Shown piece by piece: positions 16,031 through 26,071 of a DNA stretch of 64,000 nucleotides. A program made the translations under genes and the position numbers. Every line of letters begins with the position of its first letter. Within the stretch, counting starts at the first letter, position 1. The notes below the pieces were generated by a model that saw only the letters and a program-made list of their open reading frames with translations, did not search any database and had not been told where the DNA came from. Location of the stretch: contig CAIOHZ010000011.1 in the NCBI GenBank assembly GCA_903858165.1, positions 1 to 64,000 of the forward strand, written 5' to 3'. The DNA is from an uncultured Pseudomonadota bacterium. Its GTDB lineage: Bacteria > Pseudomonadota > Gammaproteobacteria > Steroidobacterales > Steroidobacteraceae.

Positions 16031-16985
16031 GCGCGTCCCCCTCGGGCGAATCATTCGCTTCGTGTTCTTCCCTTTCCTCATCCGTGGCACCGGAGAGGTT
16101 CAAGACGTACGCGGTCAGCAATTTGACGCGAGTGGCACCGAGTATGTCGGCGTGTGCTGGCATCTGGTTATTACGGCCTTTGGCTACGGTTTCGCGAATG
16201 GTTTCGATGTTGCCGGCGTAAAGCCAGATGTTGTCGGTGAGGTTCGGGGCGCCGAGGGCGATGTTGCCGCGCCCATCGGCACCATGGCACGCCACGCATA
16301 CGGTGGCGAACTGCTCTGCACCAGCTTTGGCCTGGCGTTGCATCTGTGCATCACCGGGGTGCCCGGAGAGCGCCAGCACGTAACTGGATACCTGCTCTAC
16401 GCCTTCAGGGCCGATGATTCCTTCCCAGGCCGGCATGACAGCCACGCGGCCTTGGGTGATGGTCGTGGTGATAGTGGCCGGGTCGCTGCCATGCAGCCAG
16501 TCGCCATCGGTGAGGTTGGGAAAACCTTTGCTGCCATGCGCGTCCGTGCCATGGCAGGCTGCGCAGTGGTTGGCGAACAAATTGCGAGCGGTGCGCATGG
16601 CGTTATCGTCATGGCGCAGTGTGTCTAAATTCATGTGGTCGTATTTAGCCAGTTGTACGTCGCTTTGCTTGCGTGCCGTGGCGACATCGGCAGCCCAAGC
16701 GTTCTCCTGCGTCCAGCCGAGGCGCCCCGCAAAGTTGCCAAGACCGGGGTAAAAGACCAGATACCCGAGGCCGAAGATGACGGAGGCATAGAAGCCCCAC
16801 AGCCACCAGCGCGGCAAGGGGTTGTTGTATTCGCTGAGGTCGCCGTCCCAAGTGTGCCCGGTAGTCTCCTCGGCAGGGCCTTGGTGGCCAGGGCGCTTGC
16901 GCGAGGTGGCCCATAGCAGCCACAACGCGCCAGCGATATTGATGGCCGTCAAGACGACTACCCAGTAGTTCCAGAAACGGTTCAT
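15993..16985 (-). CDS. ccoP: CcoP, di-haem cytochrome c subunit of cbb3 oxidase
   Basis: A 330-residue subunit with an N-terminal pair of helices (about 5-26 and 60-80) and two cytochrome c domains. The haem sites are CAACH (141-145) and CVACH (230-234); NPLPRWW between the helices is typical. It carries electrons from the bc1 complex to CcoO. The tail after residue 300 is acidic. The ATG overlaps the ccoQ stop (ATGA). Confidence 0.96.
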   Translation of the reverse strand: MNRFWNYWVVVLTAINIAGALWLLWATSRKRPGHQGPAEETTGHTWDGDLSEYNNPLPRWWLWGFYASVIFGLGYLVFYPGLGNFAGRLGWTQENAWAADVATARKQSDVQLAKYDHMNLDTLRHDDNAMRTARNLFANHCAACHGTDAHGSKGFPNLTDGDWLHGSDPATITTTITQGRVAVMPAWEGIIGPEGVEQVSSYVLALSGHPGDAQMQRQAKAGAEQFATVCVACHGADGRGNIALGAPNLTDNIWLYAGNIETIRETVAKGRNNQMPAHADILGATRVKLLTAYVLNLSGATDEEREEHEANDSPEGDAHEPTDTAGTQAH

Positions 16986-17143
16986 GGTTGTGTCTCCTGC
17001 GGCGTCTTGATGTCTTCTTCGAGTGGCAGCCGTGAAAGTGCCTCGAACTCGCTGTCCCGGTGGCGGCTATAGGCCCAAACGACTGTGCCGATGAAGGCGA
17101 GCATGGCCAGCAGAGTGCTGATGCCTGATAACAATCCGTTCAT
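16982..17143 (-). CDS. ccoQ: CcoQ, small subunit of cbb3 oxidase
   Basis: A 53-residue single-span protein (MNGLLSGISTLLAMLAFIGT, then VVWAYSRHRDSEFEALSRLP) placed exactly between ccoO and ccoP. The helix followed by AYSxxRxxxFExxARLPLEED-type sequence is the usual CcoQ pattern. It stabilises the interaction of CcoP with the core. It starts 3 bases after the ccoO stop and ends overlapping ccoP. Confidence 0.93.
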   Translation of the reverse strand: MNGLLSGISTLLAMLAFIGTVVWAYSRHRDSEFEALSRLPLEEDIKTPQETQP

Positions 17144-17146
17144 TGA

Positions 17147-17758
17147 TCAGCGATCCCAAGTCTGGGAGGCAGTACCGAGACCCTGCAGGTAAGCAATCAG
17201 CGCATCCTGCTCGGTTTTGCCAGCTACCTCTGCGGGGGCGGCTGCAATCTGCGCAGCGGTATAGGGAACACCCACCCTTTGCAGTGCCTGCATGGAGGCG
17301 GCGATGTCCGCGCCATCTAGCATGTTTTCGGTCAGCCACGGGTAGCCGGGCATGTTCGACTCCGGCACTACATCGCGAGCGTTGTTGAGATGGATGCGGT
17401 GCCATTCGTCCGAATACCGGCCGCCAACGCGGGCGAGATCGGGGCCGGTACGCTTCGAGCCGAACTGGAAGGGGTGGTCATAGACCGATTCACCAGCCAC
17501 GGAGTAGTGGCCATAGCGCTCCGTCTCTGCCCGTAGCGGCCGAATCATCTGCGAGTGGCAGTTGTAGCAACCCTCACGGCGATAGACATCTCGGCCTGCG
17601 ACTTCCAAAGCGTTGCCGGGATGAACACCCGGTGCCGGTTGGGTGACGATGCCTTCCGCATAGAGCGGCACAATCTCGACCAGACCGCCGATGCTAATGA
17701 CGATGGCCACTAGCACGCCCATCAGGCCGATTCGACGTTCAATCAGGTCATGGTTCAT
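17147..17758 (-). CDS. ccoO: CcoO, mono-haem cytochrome c subunit of cbb3 oxidase
   Basis: A 203-residue membrane-anchored cytochrome c. An N-terminal helix (about 12-32) precedes the haem motif CYNCH in [15 protein letters not shown], and SNMPGYPWL near residue 140 supplies the axial Met. The ATG at 17758 (AGGA 9 nt upstream) gives the family length; the longer frame is rejected. It follows ccoN by 25 nt. Confidence 0.96.
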   Translation of the reverse strand: MNHDLIERRIGLMGVLVAIVISIGGLVEIVPLYAEGIVTQPAPGVHPGNALEVAGRDVYRREGCYNCHSQMIRPLRAETERYGHYSVAGESVYDHPFQFGSKRTGPDLARVGGRYSDEWHRIHLNNARDVVPESNMPGYPWLTENMLDGADIAASMQALQRVGVPYTAAQIAAAPAEVAGKTEQDALIAYLQGLGTASQTWDR

Positions 17759-17783
17759 GTTCGTGTTCCTTGTCCTGTGGGGT

Positions 17784-19208
17784 TCAGTGCGCAGCAGGGG
17801 CGAGAACGGGGATGTCCGGCCCATGTTTGACGCTACTGACCGTTTTCCACACGTTCCAGGCCATCAGCAGCATGCCGCAGAACACCATGAAGCCACCCAG
17901 TACGCGGACCGCGTAATAAGGGTAGGTAGCCTTCAGCGCTTCCACGAAGGTGTAGGTCAGCGTGCCGTCGGTATTCACGGCGCGCCACATCAGGCCTTGC
18001 ATCAGGCCAGCAATCCACATAGCCGCCACATACAGCACGATGCCGATGGTGGTCGTCCAGAAGTGAATGTCGATAGCCTTGATGCTGTACATGCGGTCGA
18101 GACCGTAGAGACGCGGAATGAGCGCGTAGAGCGACCCGACGGAGATCATGGCGACCCAGCCCAATGCGCCGGAATGCACGTGGCCAATGGTCCAATCCGT
18201 GTAGTGCGAAAGCGCGTTGACGCTCTTGATTGACATCATCGGACCCTCGAATGTCGACATGCCGTAGAACGACAGCGAAACCACGAGGAACTTCAGGATG
18301 GGGTCCGTGCGGAGCTTATGCCACGCACCCGAGAGCGTCATGACGCCATTGATCATGCCGCCCCAGCTGGGGGCGATGAGCATGATGCTGAAGACCATGC
18401 CTAGCGATTGCACCCAGTCGGGCAGCGAGGTGTAGATGAGATGGTGAGGGCCTGCCCACATGTATAGCGAGATGAGCGACCAGAAGTGCACCACCGACAA
18501 GCGATAGCTGAACACTGGGCGCCCGGCCTGCTTCGGGATGAAGTAGTACATCATCCCGAGGAAGCCGGCCGTGAGGAAGAAGCCCACGGCGTTGTGCCCG
18601 TACCACCATTGGACCATGGCATCCACCACGCCTGGATAGACACTGTACGAGCGGAACAGGGTAGCCGGCATGGCGGCACTGTTCACGAGATGCAGCACAG
18701 CAATGGTGAGTATGTAGGCCGCGAAGAACCAGTTGGCTACGTAGATGTGCTGCACGCGGCGCTTGGCGAGAGTGCCAAAGAAGACAATGGCGTAGGACAC
18801 CCACACGATAGTGATCAGGATGTCGATGGGCCATTCCAGTTCGGCGTATTCCTTGCCGCTGGTCATACCGAGCGGTAGCGTGATGGCTGCCGACAGGATA
18901 ATGGCTTGCCAGCCCCAGAACGTGAAACCAGCTAGTTTGTCTGCAAACAAGCGCACGTGGCAGGTACGCTGGACGATGTAGTAACTAGTGGCGAAGAGCG
19001 CCGAACCGCCGAACGCGAAAATGACGGCATTGGTGTGTAGCGGCCGCAGTCTCGAATAGGTTAGCCAGGGGATGTCGAAGTTCAGCGCAGGCCACATCAA
19101 TTGGGCGGCGATGACGACCCCAACCAGCATACCGACGATGCCCCAGACTACAGTCATCAGGGCGAACTGTCTGACCACGCGGTCGTTGTAGTGTTCGGTT
19201 TGCTGCAT
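17784..19208 (-). CDS. ccoN: CcoN, catalytic subunit of cbb3 cytochrome c oxidase
   Basis: A 474-residue haem-copper oxidase subunit with about 12 helices, holding haem b, haem b3 and CuB. Diagnostic segments include [32 protein letters not shown] and [19 protein letters not shown]. The length equals that of Pseudomonas CcoN when started from the ATG at 19208, with GAGG upstream; the frame continues a further 89 codons without similarity. First gene of the long minus-strand operon reaching to fixJ. I could not find a convincing FNR/FixK box (TTGAT-N4-ATCAA) in 19209-19430. Confidence 0.97.
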   Translation of the reverse strand: MQQTEHYNDRVVRQFALMTVVWGIVGMLVGVVIAAQLMWPALNFDIPWLTYSRLRPLHTNAVIFAFGGSALFATSYYIVQRTCHVRLFADKLAGFTFWGWQAIILSAAITLPLGMTSGKEYAELEWPIDILITIVWVSYAIVFFGTLAKRRVQHIYVANWFFAAYILTIAVLHLVNSAAMPATLFRSYSVYPGVVDAMVQWWYGHNAVGFFLTAGFLGMMYYFIPKQAGRPVFSYRLSVVHFWSLISLYMWAGPHHLIYTSLPDWVQSLGMVFSIMLIAPSWGGMINGVMTLSGAWHKLRTDPILKFLVVSLSFYGMSTFEGPMMSIKSVNALSHYTDWTIGHVHSGALGWVAMISVGSLYALIPRLYGLDRMYSIKAIDIHFWTTTIGIVLYVAAMWIAGLMQGLMWRAVNTDGTLTYTFVEALKATYPYYAVRVLGGFMVFCGMLLMAWNVWKTVSSVKHGPDIPVLAPAAH

Positions 19209-19430
19209 GGTTCCAGCCTCGTTTTTATTGGTGACTGCAACGATGTGCAGGTATAGGGCGCATGTTAGGGATAGCCCCCATTCCGATGAATAGGTACAAC
19301 CCGCCGGCAGCCTGCGGTTTGCCCTGAATCCCCTTGGAAAAACATGCGAAAATGGCTCCCTTCGAGAGTTGTATGGGACCGTTGGCGAGCGCTGCGCGCT
19401 TCCCAACCCAGCCGGAAAAGAGTCGCGAAG

Positions 19431-20597
19431 ATGAAACCTGCTGAATTCAAGGCTCGCGCCAAGCGTTTGCTCCAATCCCGCCGTCTGGTGGTCAAGGTCG
19501 GGTCAGCGCTGTTGGTGGATAGCCGTAATGGCCGCATCAACCGGCAATGGCTGGAGGCGCTTGCTGACGACCTGCTGGCCGCACGTGAGCGTGGCGCGCA
19601 GGTCATCGTGGTGTCCTCTGGGGCAATCGCGCTCGGGCGTCGGCAGTTGGGCCTGCCGTCTGGAAAGCTGCGCCTCGAAGAAAGCCAAGCGGCGGCTGCC
19701 GTTGGCCAGATTCGCCTCGCACATGCCTGGAAGGAAGTGCTGGAAAGCCGTGGTCTTCAGGTGGCGCAGTTGCTGCTCACTTTGGACGACACCGAGCAAC
19801 GCCGGCGTTACTTGAACGCCAGGCGCACGCTGGATACGTTGCTGTCGGTGGGTGCTATCCCGGTCATCAACGAGAACGATACGGTGGCCACCGCCGAGAT
19901 TCGTTATGGTGACAACGACCGTCTCGCCGCCCGAGTGGCGCAGATGGCGAGTGCGGACTGCCTCATGCTCCTGTCGGATATCGATGGCTTGTATACAGCC
20001 GACCCGGGTAAAGACCCTACGGCTACTTTCATCCCTGAGGTCCGGGAGATCACCGCGGAAATCGAGGCCATGGCCACCGGCCCCATTTCCGATATCGGTT
20101 CAGGCGGCATGGCCACCAAGGTGGCGGCTGCCCGTATTGCGGTAGAGGCCGGCTGCGCCATGTGCGTGGCCAGTGGTCACGTGGAAAACCCGCTGCAGGC
20201 GGTCGTTTCCGGGGCGCGCTCTACGTGGTTCCTGCCCACCACTACGCCGCGCGCGGCACGCAAGCAGTGGATTGCCGGCGCCTTGCAACCTGCCGGCAAG
20301 GTGGCGGTGGATGCCGGTGCGGCAGCGGCTTTGGCACGGGGCAAGAGCCTGCTGCCGGCGGGCGTACTGGCGGTGGCTGGGCGCTTCGAACGCGGCGACG
20401 CCGTGAGTATTTTGGACCCCGAAGGTCGCGAGATTGCGCGTGGCTTGGCGGCTTACTCGGCCGCTGACGCACTGCGCATTCGCGGGCGCAAGAGCGCCGA
20501 TATTGAAAGCCTCGTCGGCTTCCGCGGCCGCGAAGAGTTGGTGCACCGTGACGATCTGGTCATGCTGGTGCCTGCGGCGCGCGGCAAGGGGACTTGA
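19431..20597 (+). CDS. proB: Glutamate 5-kinase
   Basis: A 388-residue enzyme phosphorylating glutamate in the first step of proline synthesis. The amino-acid-kinase domain ([11 protein letters not shown] at about 20; [43 protein letters not shown]) is followed by a C-terminal PUA domain (about 285-375). The ATG at 19431 follows GGAAAAGAG. It is directly followed by proA with a 2-base gap. Confidence 0.96.
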   Translation: MKPAEFKARAKRLLQSRRLVVKVGSALLVDSRNGRINRQWLEALADDLLAARERGAQVIVVSSGAIALGRRQLGLPSGKLRLEESQAAAAVGQIRLAHAWKEVLESRGLQVAQLLLTLDDTEQRRRYLNARRTLDTLLSVGAIPVINENDTVATAEIRYGDNDRLAARVAQMASADCLMLLSDIDGLYTADPGKDPTATFIPEVREITAEIEAMATGPISDIGSGGMATKVAAARIAVEAGCAMCVASGHVENPLQAVVSGARSTWFLPTTTPRAARKQWIAGALQPAGKVAVDAGAAAALARGKSLLPAGVLAVAGRFERGDAVSILDPEGREIARGLAAYSAADALRIRGRKSADIESLVGFRGREELVHRDDLVMLVPAARGKGT

Positions 20598-20599
20598 AC

Positions 20600-21898
20600 A
20601 TGGCAGGTAATGATTTGCCGACTGTGTCCATGGCTGCCTCTGCCGCTACGGCCTTGGTAGCCGAGATGGGGGCTGCGGCTCGTGCTGCTTTGCCCGCTTT
20701 GGCTGCGGCCTCCATGGCACAGAAGAATGTCGCTTTGCTGGCCGCGGCCGCCGCGATGCGCGCTGGTGCCGCGGAGATTTTGGCCGCGAATGAACGGGAC
20801 TTGGTGGCTGCGCATGCGGCAGGCCTGTCGCCCGCCATGCTGGACCGCTTGGCCTTGGATGCGAAGCGTCTCGAAGGCATTGCGCAAGGCCTAGAGCAGG
20901 TAGCTGCTTTGCCGGACCCGGTCGGTGCCATCATCGGCGAATGGACCCGGCCCAATGGGCTCCATTTCCAGCGCGTTCGCGTGCCGCTAGGCGTCATAGC
21001 CATCATTTACGAAAGCCGCCCCAATGTGACGGTGGATGCCGGTGCCCTGTGCCTGAAGAGCGGCAATGCGGCCATCCTGCGTGGTGGTAGTGAAAGCCTG
21101 AATTCATCAACGGCACTGCATGCTTGTTTGGTGCAGGGGCTGGCCGCGGCGGGCTTGCCGGTGGCGGCGGTGCAGCTAGTTCCCACGCGCGATCGCGCCG
21201 TGGTGGGTGCCCTGCTGGCGGCGCGTGGCGTCATCGACGTCGTCGTGCCGCGCGGCGGCAAGGGCTTGGTGGCTCGCGTTCAGCAGGAAGCTCGTGTGCC
21301 TGTCATTGGGCACCTCGATGGCATCTGCCATGTATACGTTCATGCAGCGGCGGAGCCCGCCATGGCCCGCGAAGTGGTGCTGAACGCGAAACTGCGGCGC
21401 ACGGGCGTTTGCGGTTCTGCCGAAACGTTGTTGATGGATGCGGCGTGGCCGGCAGCCCAGCGCACCGCATTGCTACAGGCTTTGCTGGACGCCGGTTGCG
21501 AGGTGCGTGGCGATGCCATCTGCCAGCAGGCGGATGCGCGGATAGTAGCGGCGAAGCCCGAAGACTTTGGCTACGAGTTCCTCGCGCCTGTCATGGCCGC
21601 GCGCGTGGTCGAGGGCTTGGAAGAAGCCGTGCGCCACATCCGCGAAAAGGGTTCGGGGCACACCGAAAGCATCATTACCGCAGACGCGGCGGCCGCTGAG
21701 CGGTTTCTGGCGCTGGTGGATAGCGCCATCGTGTTGCACAACGCCTCCACACAGTTTGCCGATGGTGGCGAGTTCGGCTTCGGCGCGGAGATAGGTATCT
21801 CCACCGACCGGTTCCATGCACGCGGCCCGGTGGGCGTGGAACAACTGACCAGTTACAAGTACGTGGTACGCGGCAGCGGGCAAACCCGGCCGGTGTGA
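20600..21898 (+). CDS. proA: Glutamate-5-semialdehyde dehydrogenase
   Basis: A 432-residue NADPH-dependent gamma-glutamyl-phosphate reductase, the second step of proline synthesis. Signatures include [35 protein letters not shown] with the catalytic Cys, and [20 protein letters not shown]. It has a short Ala-rich N-terminal extension. I prefer the ATG at 20600 (GGGGAC upstream); a TTG 6 bases earlier is possible. In E. coli the two enzymes form a complex, and here they are an operon. Confidence 0.96.
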   Translation: MAGNDLPTVSMAASAATALVAEMGAAARAALPALAAASMAQKNVALLAAAAAMRAGAAEILAANERDLVAAHAAGLSPAMLDRLALDAKRLEGIAQGLEQVAALPDPVGAIIGEWTRPNGLHFQRVRVPLGVIAIIYESRPNVTVDAGALCLKSGNAAILRGGSESLNSSTALHACLVQGLAAAGLPVAAVQLVPTRDRAVVGALLAARGVIDVVVPRGGKGLVARVQQEARVPVIGHLDGICHVYVHAAAEPAMAREVVLNAKLRRTGVCGSAETLLMDAAWPAAQRTALLQALLDAGCEVRGDAICQQADARIVAAKPEDFGYEFLAPVMAARVVEGLEEAVRHIREKGSGHTESIITADAAAAERFLALVDSAIVLHNASTQFADGGEFGFGAEIGISTDRFHARGPVGVEQLTSYKYVVRGSGQTRPV

Positions 21899-21908
21899 AG
21901 CGTCGGGA

Positions 21909-21963
21909 GGGAGGTGCCTCCCACCAGCAAGCCCCTGATTGTAGGAGGGCGCTAGCTCGCGAC
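21909..21963. repeat. REP-like inverted repeats between convergent genes
   Basis: GGGAGGTGCCTCCC (21909-21922) is a small hairpin. It is followed by GTAGGAGGGCGCTAGCTCGCGAC (in two parts, 21941-21950 and 21951-21963), a REP-like core. It lies between the stops of proA and the moaE fusion and could also act as a two-way transcription end. No T-run is present. Confidence 0.55.
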
Positions 21964-21966
21964 TCT

Positions 21967-23637
21967 TTAGTGCGGCGCGCCGCCACTGAGCGAATACGCT
22001 GCGGCATGCCCAGCCTCGCGACAGGCCTCTGCCACGCTACGGCTGCGAATGCCGCGCATGCATACAAACAGCCAGCCATTCTCGGCAGCCGGTAACTGCT
22101 GCAAGTCTTGTAGCAAGGCCGCCATGGGCAAGTGGTGATGCGCGACGCTCAGCGGATTGGCTGCTGCTTCTGCGGCATCACGGACATCCACCACGCACAG
22201 GCCACGCGCGAGTCCTGCGGCCAAGCTTGGCAATTCCAATGGCGCGTCGGTAGCAACCGTTTGCTTCAGAGCATGCTCCGGACAATCCGTAGCGCGCGGC
22301 GCGCGGAGGAAGCGCGTCTGACCGGCGAGCAGGTCGACCGTCAGCACGCCTTCGCGAGGGGCTTCCAGATCCAACAGCAAACGCAGGACCTCGAAGGCTT
22401 GCCAAGTACCTATGAGGCCTGGTACCGGGCCTAGTACGCCGGCTTCGGCGCAATTACCGACCACGCCATCGCGCGGCGCTTGCGGCCAGACACAACGCAG
22501 GCAACTACTACCGGGGCGTACCACCTGCACTTGGCCTTCGTACTGGTGCACGCTCGCCAGCACGGCCGGTACGCCATGGCGCACGGCCGCATCGTTGACG
22601 GCGAACTTCACGGACAAGCGATCCGTGCAGTCGACCACCACGTCGTGACGCGGCACCAGCGCGTCAAGCAAGGCGACATCTGCGGCTTCCACATGCGTGT
22701 GCAGCCCGATGGAAGGGTTTAAGGCGCGCAGGCGTGCAGCCAGCAACAGCACTTTGGCCTGGCCGCAATCTGCCGCTGCATAGGCAATCTGCCGGTGCAG
22801 GTTGGTGGCCTCGAGAATGTCCGGGTCCACCAAGGTCAGCGAGCCGATACCGGCACCGGCCAGATAAGTAGCGACCGGTACGCCGAGACCGCCGCAGCCG
22901 ATGACCAACACCTTCGCAGCGCCAAGCTTCGCTTGGCCTGCAGCGCCCACTTCCGGTAGCGCCATCTGGCGGGCGTAGTCGGGCAGGCGTGAGGCTATGG
23001 CGGGCTGCGGCGCCGTCGTCTGCGGCGCATGAGCATGGTGGTGGCCGTCGTCGTGAGTATGGCTATGACCATGGCGATGGTCATGCTCATGCGTATGACC
23101 ATGGCTAGCGTTGGCTGCCGTACTGGTCGCGTTGCTCTGTGCCGGCCCTGCCGCCGCCGCGCAACGTTCACAGTTCACCCAACCACTATCGCCGTCCTCG
23201 TAAAACTCTTGTTTCCATACAGGAACGCGGTGTTTCACTTCATCGATAATGTAGCGGCAAGCGGCGAAGGCTTCGCCACGATGCGCAGCACTGACGCCCA
23301 CCCACACCGCAAGCCCACCAATCTCCAGTAAGCCGGTGCGGTGGAGGCAACTGGCCGACTTCAGACCAAAACGCTGGCGCGCTTCTTCGAGGATGCGGCG
23401 GCCCTCGCGGTTCGCCAGCATGGGGTAGGCCTCGTAGGCCAGGCGTACCACGCGCCGTCCTTCGTTCGTTTCGCGTACCCAGCCTTCGAATGCCACATAG
23501 CCGCCGGCGCCGGGGTCGCTCAGAGTTGCTTGCTCGGCAGGTACATCGATGGGCTCATCGCTGACGCGGAAGCTGAACGCGCCGCCTGCGTCCGGCGAGG
23601 TTTCAGCCTGGTGGGTGGCGAGGGAAGAGCTGCTCAT
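21967..23637 (-). CDS. MoaE - His-rich linker - MoeB/ThiF - rhodanese fusion protein
   Basis: A 556-residue four-part protein. Residues about 20-155 are MoaE, the large molybdopterin synthase subunit (FEGWVR, HRTG, KHRVPVWKQEFYEDG with the catalytic-type lysines). About 173-202 is a linker with some 15 histidines. About 210-440 is MoeB/ThiF, the adenylyltransferase that activates MoaD (ATP loop VIGCGGLG; zinc ligands CLRC and CPEH, so the fourth ligand is His, not Cys). About 450-556 is a rhodanese domain with active-site Cys in FVCMRGIRSRS. It thus joins sulfur transfer, MoaD activation and synthase in one chain. The ATG at 23637 has GGAGG 8 nt upstream. Confidence 0.9.
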   Translation of the reverse strand: MSSSSLATHQAETSPDAGGAFSFRVSDEPIDVPAEQATLSDPGAGGYVAFEGWVRETNEGRRVVRLAYEAYPMLANREGRRILEEARQRFGLKSASCLHRTGLLEIGGLAVWVGVSAAHRGEAFAACRYIIDEVKHRVPVWKQEFYEDGDSGWVNCERCAAAAGPAQSNATSTAANASHGHTHEHDHRHGHSHTHDDGHHHAHAPQTTAPQPAIASRLPDYARQMALPEVGAAGQAKLGAAKVLVIGCGGLGVPVATYLAGAGIGSLTLVDPDILEATNLHRQIAYAAADCGQAKVLLLAARLRALNPSIGLHTHVEAADVALLDALVPRHDVVVDCTDRLSVKFAVNDAAVRHGVPAVLASVHQYEGQVQVVRPGSSCLRCVWPQAPRDGVVGNCAEAGVLGPVPGLIGTWQAFEVLRLLLDLEAPREGVLTVDLLAGQTRFLRAPRATDCPEHALKQTVATDAPLELPSLAAGLARGLCVVDVRDAAEAAANPLSVAHHHLPMAALLQDLQQLPAAENGWLFVCMRGIRSRSVAEACREAGHAAAYSLSGGAPH

Positions 23638-23641
23638 CCGT

Positions 23642-23887
23642 TCAGCCTCCAGCCACGGGCGGGATGAACACGATGTGGTCGCCGTCGCACAGTGGCGCAT
23701 GCCAGTCAGCGAATTCATCGTTCACCGCCACGCGCAGGAAATTGGCTTCGAGCGTGAAGCCGTGGCGTGCCCGAACTTCCGCATACAACTCGTCGGGCGT
23801 GATGGCGCTGGTGGTTACACGCTCTTCACGGCAACGCGCTTGTTCACGCAGCACGGCGAAGTACTGCAGGGTGTAAGTCTGGCTCAT
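23642..23887 (-). CDS. moaD: MoaD, molybdopterin synthase sulfur carrier
   Basis: An 81-residue ubiquitin-like protein ending in the required Gly-Gly (FIPPVAGG), which is adenylated by MoeB and then thiocarboxylated. It lies next to its partner fusion (4-base gap), and its ATG overlaps the mobA stop. Confidence 0.94.
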   Translation of the reverse strand: MSQTYTLQYFAVLREQARCREERVTTSAITPDELYAEVRARHGFTLEANFLRVAVNDEFADWHAPLCDGDHIVFIPPVAGG

Positions 23888-24555
23888 GCGGTTTCCTGGG
23901 AGGTGTTCCCGGGCTGGGGCAACGCGGCGAGTTCTGCCGGCGTATTGATGTTCGTGGAGACGCTCGCCAGCGCTGGCAGAAAGTGCGCGCCGTTACGCAG
24001 CAGGAACTTGCGAGGGCACAGGTTGCCACCGGCCACATGCTCACGCAGCATGGCTGCAGCTTGGGGTTCCCAGATGGCGCACAAGGGTTCCGGCAGCCCG
24101 TCGTAGGCGCTGGTATAGGCGGTGGCTACGCTGTCTGCATGGCGCCCAGCGAGTAACCCGGCGATGGCAGCATCGTCCAGCATTGGCAGGTCGCAGGCCA
24201 CGACCAGCCAGGCATGGTCGGGCTTGGCGGCGCAAGCGCCGAGTATGCCGGCAATGGGGCCGCTAAGTTCAGCGGCCGAAAAAGCGGGTGCGTCCACTAC
24301 CTGCGCGAAGCGTGCACGCAAAGGGTCTTGCTGCTGGCTCTCGCGTACCGACACGAACACCTGCGGCAGGTGCCGCGAAAGCAAAGCCATGGTGCGTTCG
24401 AGTTGGCTGGTGCCTGCCAATTCCAATGCCGCTTTGTCCCGCCCCATGCGGCGGCTTTCGCCACCAGCGAGCACGAGGCCGGCCACGGGTGCGGCGGCCG
24501 ACCACACCGGCGGTTTGCCTGCGTCGTTGGCGACAGTGTTGGGTTCAGTCGGCAT
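23884..24555 (-). CDS. mobA: Molybdenum cofactor guanylyltransferase MobA
   Basis: A 223-residue nucleotidyltransferase that links GMP to molybdopterin to form the bis-MGD cofactor. The GTP motif LAGGESRRMGRDKAAL and VACDLPML, TNINTPAEL are intact. The ATG at 24555 overlaps the end of moaC by 11 bases. Its presence implies a DMSO-reductase-family enzyme (nitrate reductase, formate dehydrogenase or similar) elsewhere in the genome. Confidence 0.92.
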   Translation of the reverse strand: MPTEPNTVANDAGKPPVWSAAAPVAGLVLAGGESRRMGRDKAALELAGTSQLERTMALLSRHLPQVFVSVRESQQQDPLRARFAQVVDAPAFSAAELSGPIAGILGACAAKPDHAWLVVACDLPMLDDAAIAGLLAGRHADSVATAYTSAYDGLPEPLCAIWEPQAAAMLREHVAGGNLCPRKFLLRNGAHFLPALASVSTNINTPAELAALPQPGNTSQETA

Positions 24556-25024
24556 GGTAATCCGCTTTGCCGCCCGTCTTCTCGAGCAAGCGCACGGCTT
24601 CAATACGCAGGCCATGCGTCAGCGCCTTGCACATGTCGTAGATGGTCAGCGCCGCCACGGTGGCGCCGGTGAGGGCTTCCATTTCCACGCCAGTGCGGTG
24701 GTGCGACCCCGCCTCGCAACGCACGACAGCCGTATCGCCTTCCATCGTGATGGCGACCTTACAGCGCTCGAGTTGCAGCGCATGGCAGAACGGAATGAGA
24801 TGGTGCGTCTGCTTGGCGGCCTGCGTGCCGGCGATAATGGCGGTGTGAAACACCGGGCCCTTTGCCGTGGAAAACCCTTGCTCACGGAGCGCCGCTGCAG
24901 CCGCTGGTGGGAATACTACGCATGCTTCGGCCATGGCAAGACGCCAGCTCACGGCCTTGCCATGGACATCTACCATCGCTGGCGCGCCAGCTTCATCGAC
25001 ATGGGTGAGTGTGGGTTCGTTCAT
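24545..25024 (-). CDS. moaC: Cyclic pyranopterin monophosphate synthase MoaC
   Basis: A 159-residue enzyme completing cPMP formation after MoaA. Signatures are MVDVHGKAVSWRLA, GPVFHTAIIAGTQAAKQTHHLIPFCH and EMEALTGATVAALTIYDMCK, including the catalytic Asp and Lys. The ATG at 25024 has GAGG 9 nt upstream. Confidence 0.95.
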   Translation of the reverse strand: MNEPTLTHVDEAGAPAMVDVHGKAVSWRLAMAEACVVFPPAAAAALREQGFSTAKGPVFHTAIIAGTQAAKQTHHLIPFCHALQLERCKVAITMEGDTAVVRCEAGSHHRTGVEMEALTGATVAALTIYDMCKALTHGLRIEAVRLLEKTGGKADYHAD

Positions 25025-25035
25025 GGGTAATTGCC

Positions 25036-26061
25036 TCAACCACCGATGTGGTGCATTTCAACCTTGCGCGGGTCTGCCGCCGTTTCAGTGGACGGTTGAC
25101 CACGTAGTTCGCTGTAGCGGTCTTCGCGGGCTTGCCAACGGCCGGTGATGAGTGCGACCAAGTCTTCATCAGACGCACCGGCCCGCAGGGGCGCACGAAG
25201 GTCGATGCCTTGCGTAGCGAACAGGCAGGTATAGAGCACACCCGCCGAAGACATGCGTGCACGCGTGCAGCTGCCGCAGAATGGCTGCGAGACTGAAGAG
25301 ATGAAACCGACTTCGCCTTGGCCGTCGACGAAAGCATGGCGCTCCGCTACTTCGCCGCGATGGCTGGGCTGCAGCGATTGCAGCGGCCAGCGTTCGTGGA
25401 TACGGGCGTGAAGTTCTGCGGTAGGCACCAGCTTGCTGCGGTCCCAGCGATGGCGTTCGCCCACATCCATGTATTCGATGAAGCGTACCGTCACGCCGGT
25501 GCCGCGGAAGCGCTCGACGAGGTCCAGCACGCCGGCTTCGTTCACGCCACGCTGGACCACGCAGTTCAGCTTTACGGGTGAAAGGCCGGCGAGCAGCGCG
25601 GCTTCGATACCCTCTAGTACCTGCGGCAACCCATCGAAGCCGCCAGATAACTGGCGGAACACGGCTTGGTCGATGCTATCGAGACTGACAGTCACCCGAC
25701 GCAGGCCCGCTGCCTGCAGTGCCGCCGCATGCTGCTTCAGCAACACGCCGTTGGTAGTGAGTGCGATGTCTTCTATGCCCGGTATCAATGAGAGATCGCC
25801 GATCAGGTCCGCGAGGCCCGCGCGCAGCAAGGGCTCGCCACCGGTGATACGCAGTTTGCGGACGCCGAGCCCGGCGAATAAACGCGCGAGACGTAGTGTC
25901 TCGGGGGAAGACAGGCGCTCTTGGCTTGACAGAAAACGGTAGCCATCGCCGAACGCTTCTTTCGGCATGCAGTAAGGGCAGCGGAAGTTGCAGCGGTCCA
26001 TGACCGACAGGCGCAAGTCCTGCAGGGGACGGTGAAATTGGTCGGTGACGGTAGTACGCAT
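25036..26061 (-). CDS. moaA: GTP 3',8-cyclase MoaA
   Basis: A 341-residue radical SAM enzyme. The N-terminal SAM cluster motif CNFRCPYC is at about residues 25-32. The C-terminal second 4Fe-4S site is FCGSCTRARMSSAG with a further Cys in YTCLF. The chain ends in the conserved Gly-Gly (MHHIGG). The ATG at 26061 is preferred over a TTG one codon earlier. Gap to moaC is 11 nt. Confidence 0.96.
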   Translation of the reverse strand: MRTTVTDQFHRPLQDLRLSVMDRCNFRCPYCMPKEAFGDGYRFLSSQERLSSPETLRLARLFAGLGVRKLRITGGEPLLRAGLADLIGDLSLIPGIEDIALTTNGVLLKQHAAALQAAGLRRVTVSLDSIDQAVFRQLSGGFDGLPQVLEGIEAALLAGLSPVKLNCVVQRGVNEAGVLDLVERFRGTGVTVRFIEYMDVGERHRWDRSKLVPTAELHARIHERWPLQSLQPSHRGEVAERHAFVDGQGEVGFISSVSQPFCGSCTRARMSSAGVLYTCLFATQGIDLRAPLRAGASDEDLVALITGRWQAREDRYSELRGQPSTETAADPRKVEMHHIGG

Positions 26062-26071
26062 CAAGTTGTCT

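Noticed and set aside
19209-19430. FNR/FixK box expected upstream of ccoN
   Set aside because: No TTGAT-N4-ATCAA-like palindrome was found by eye on either strand; I report no site.
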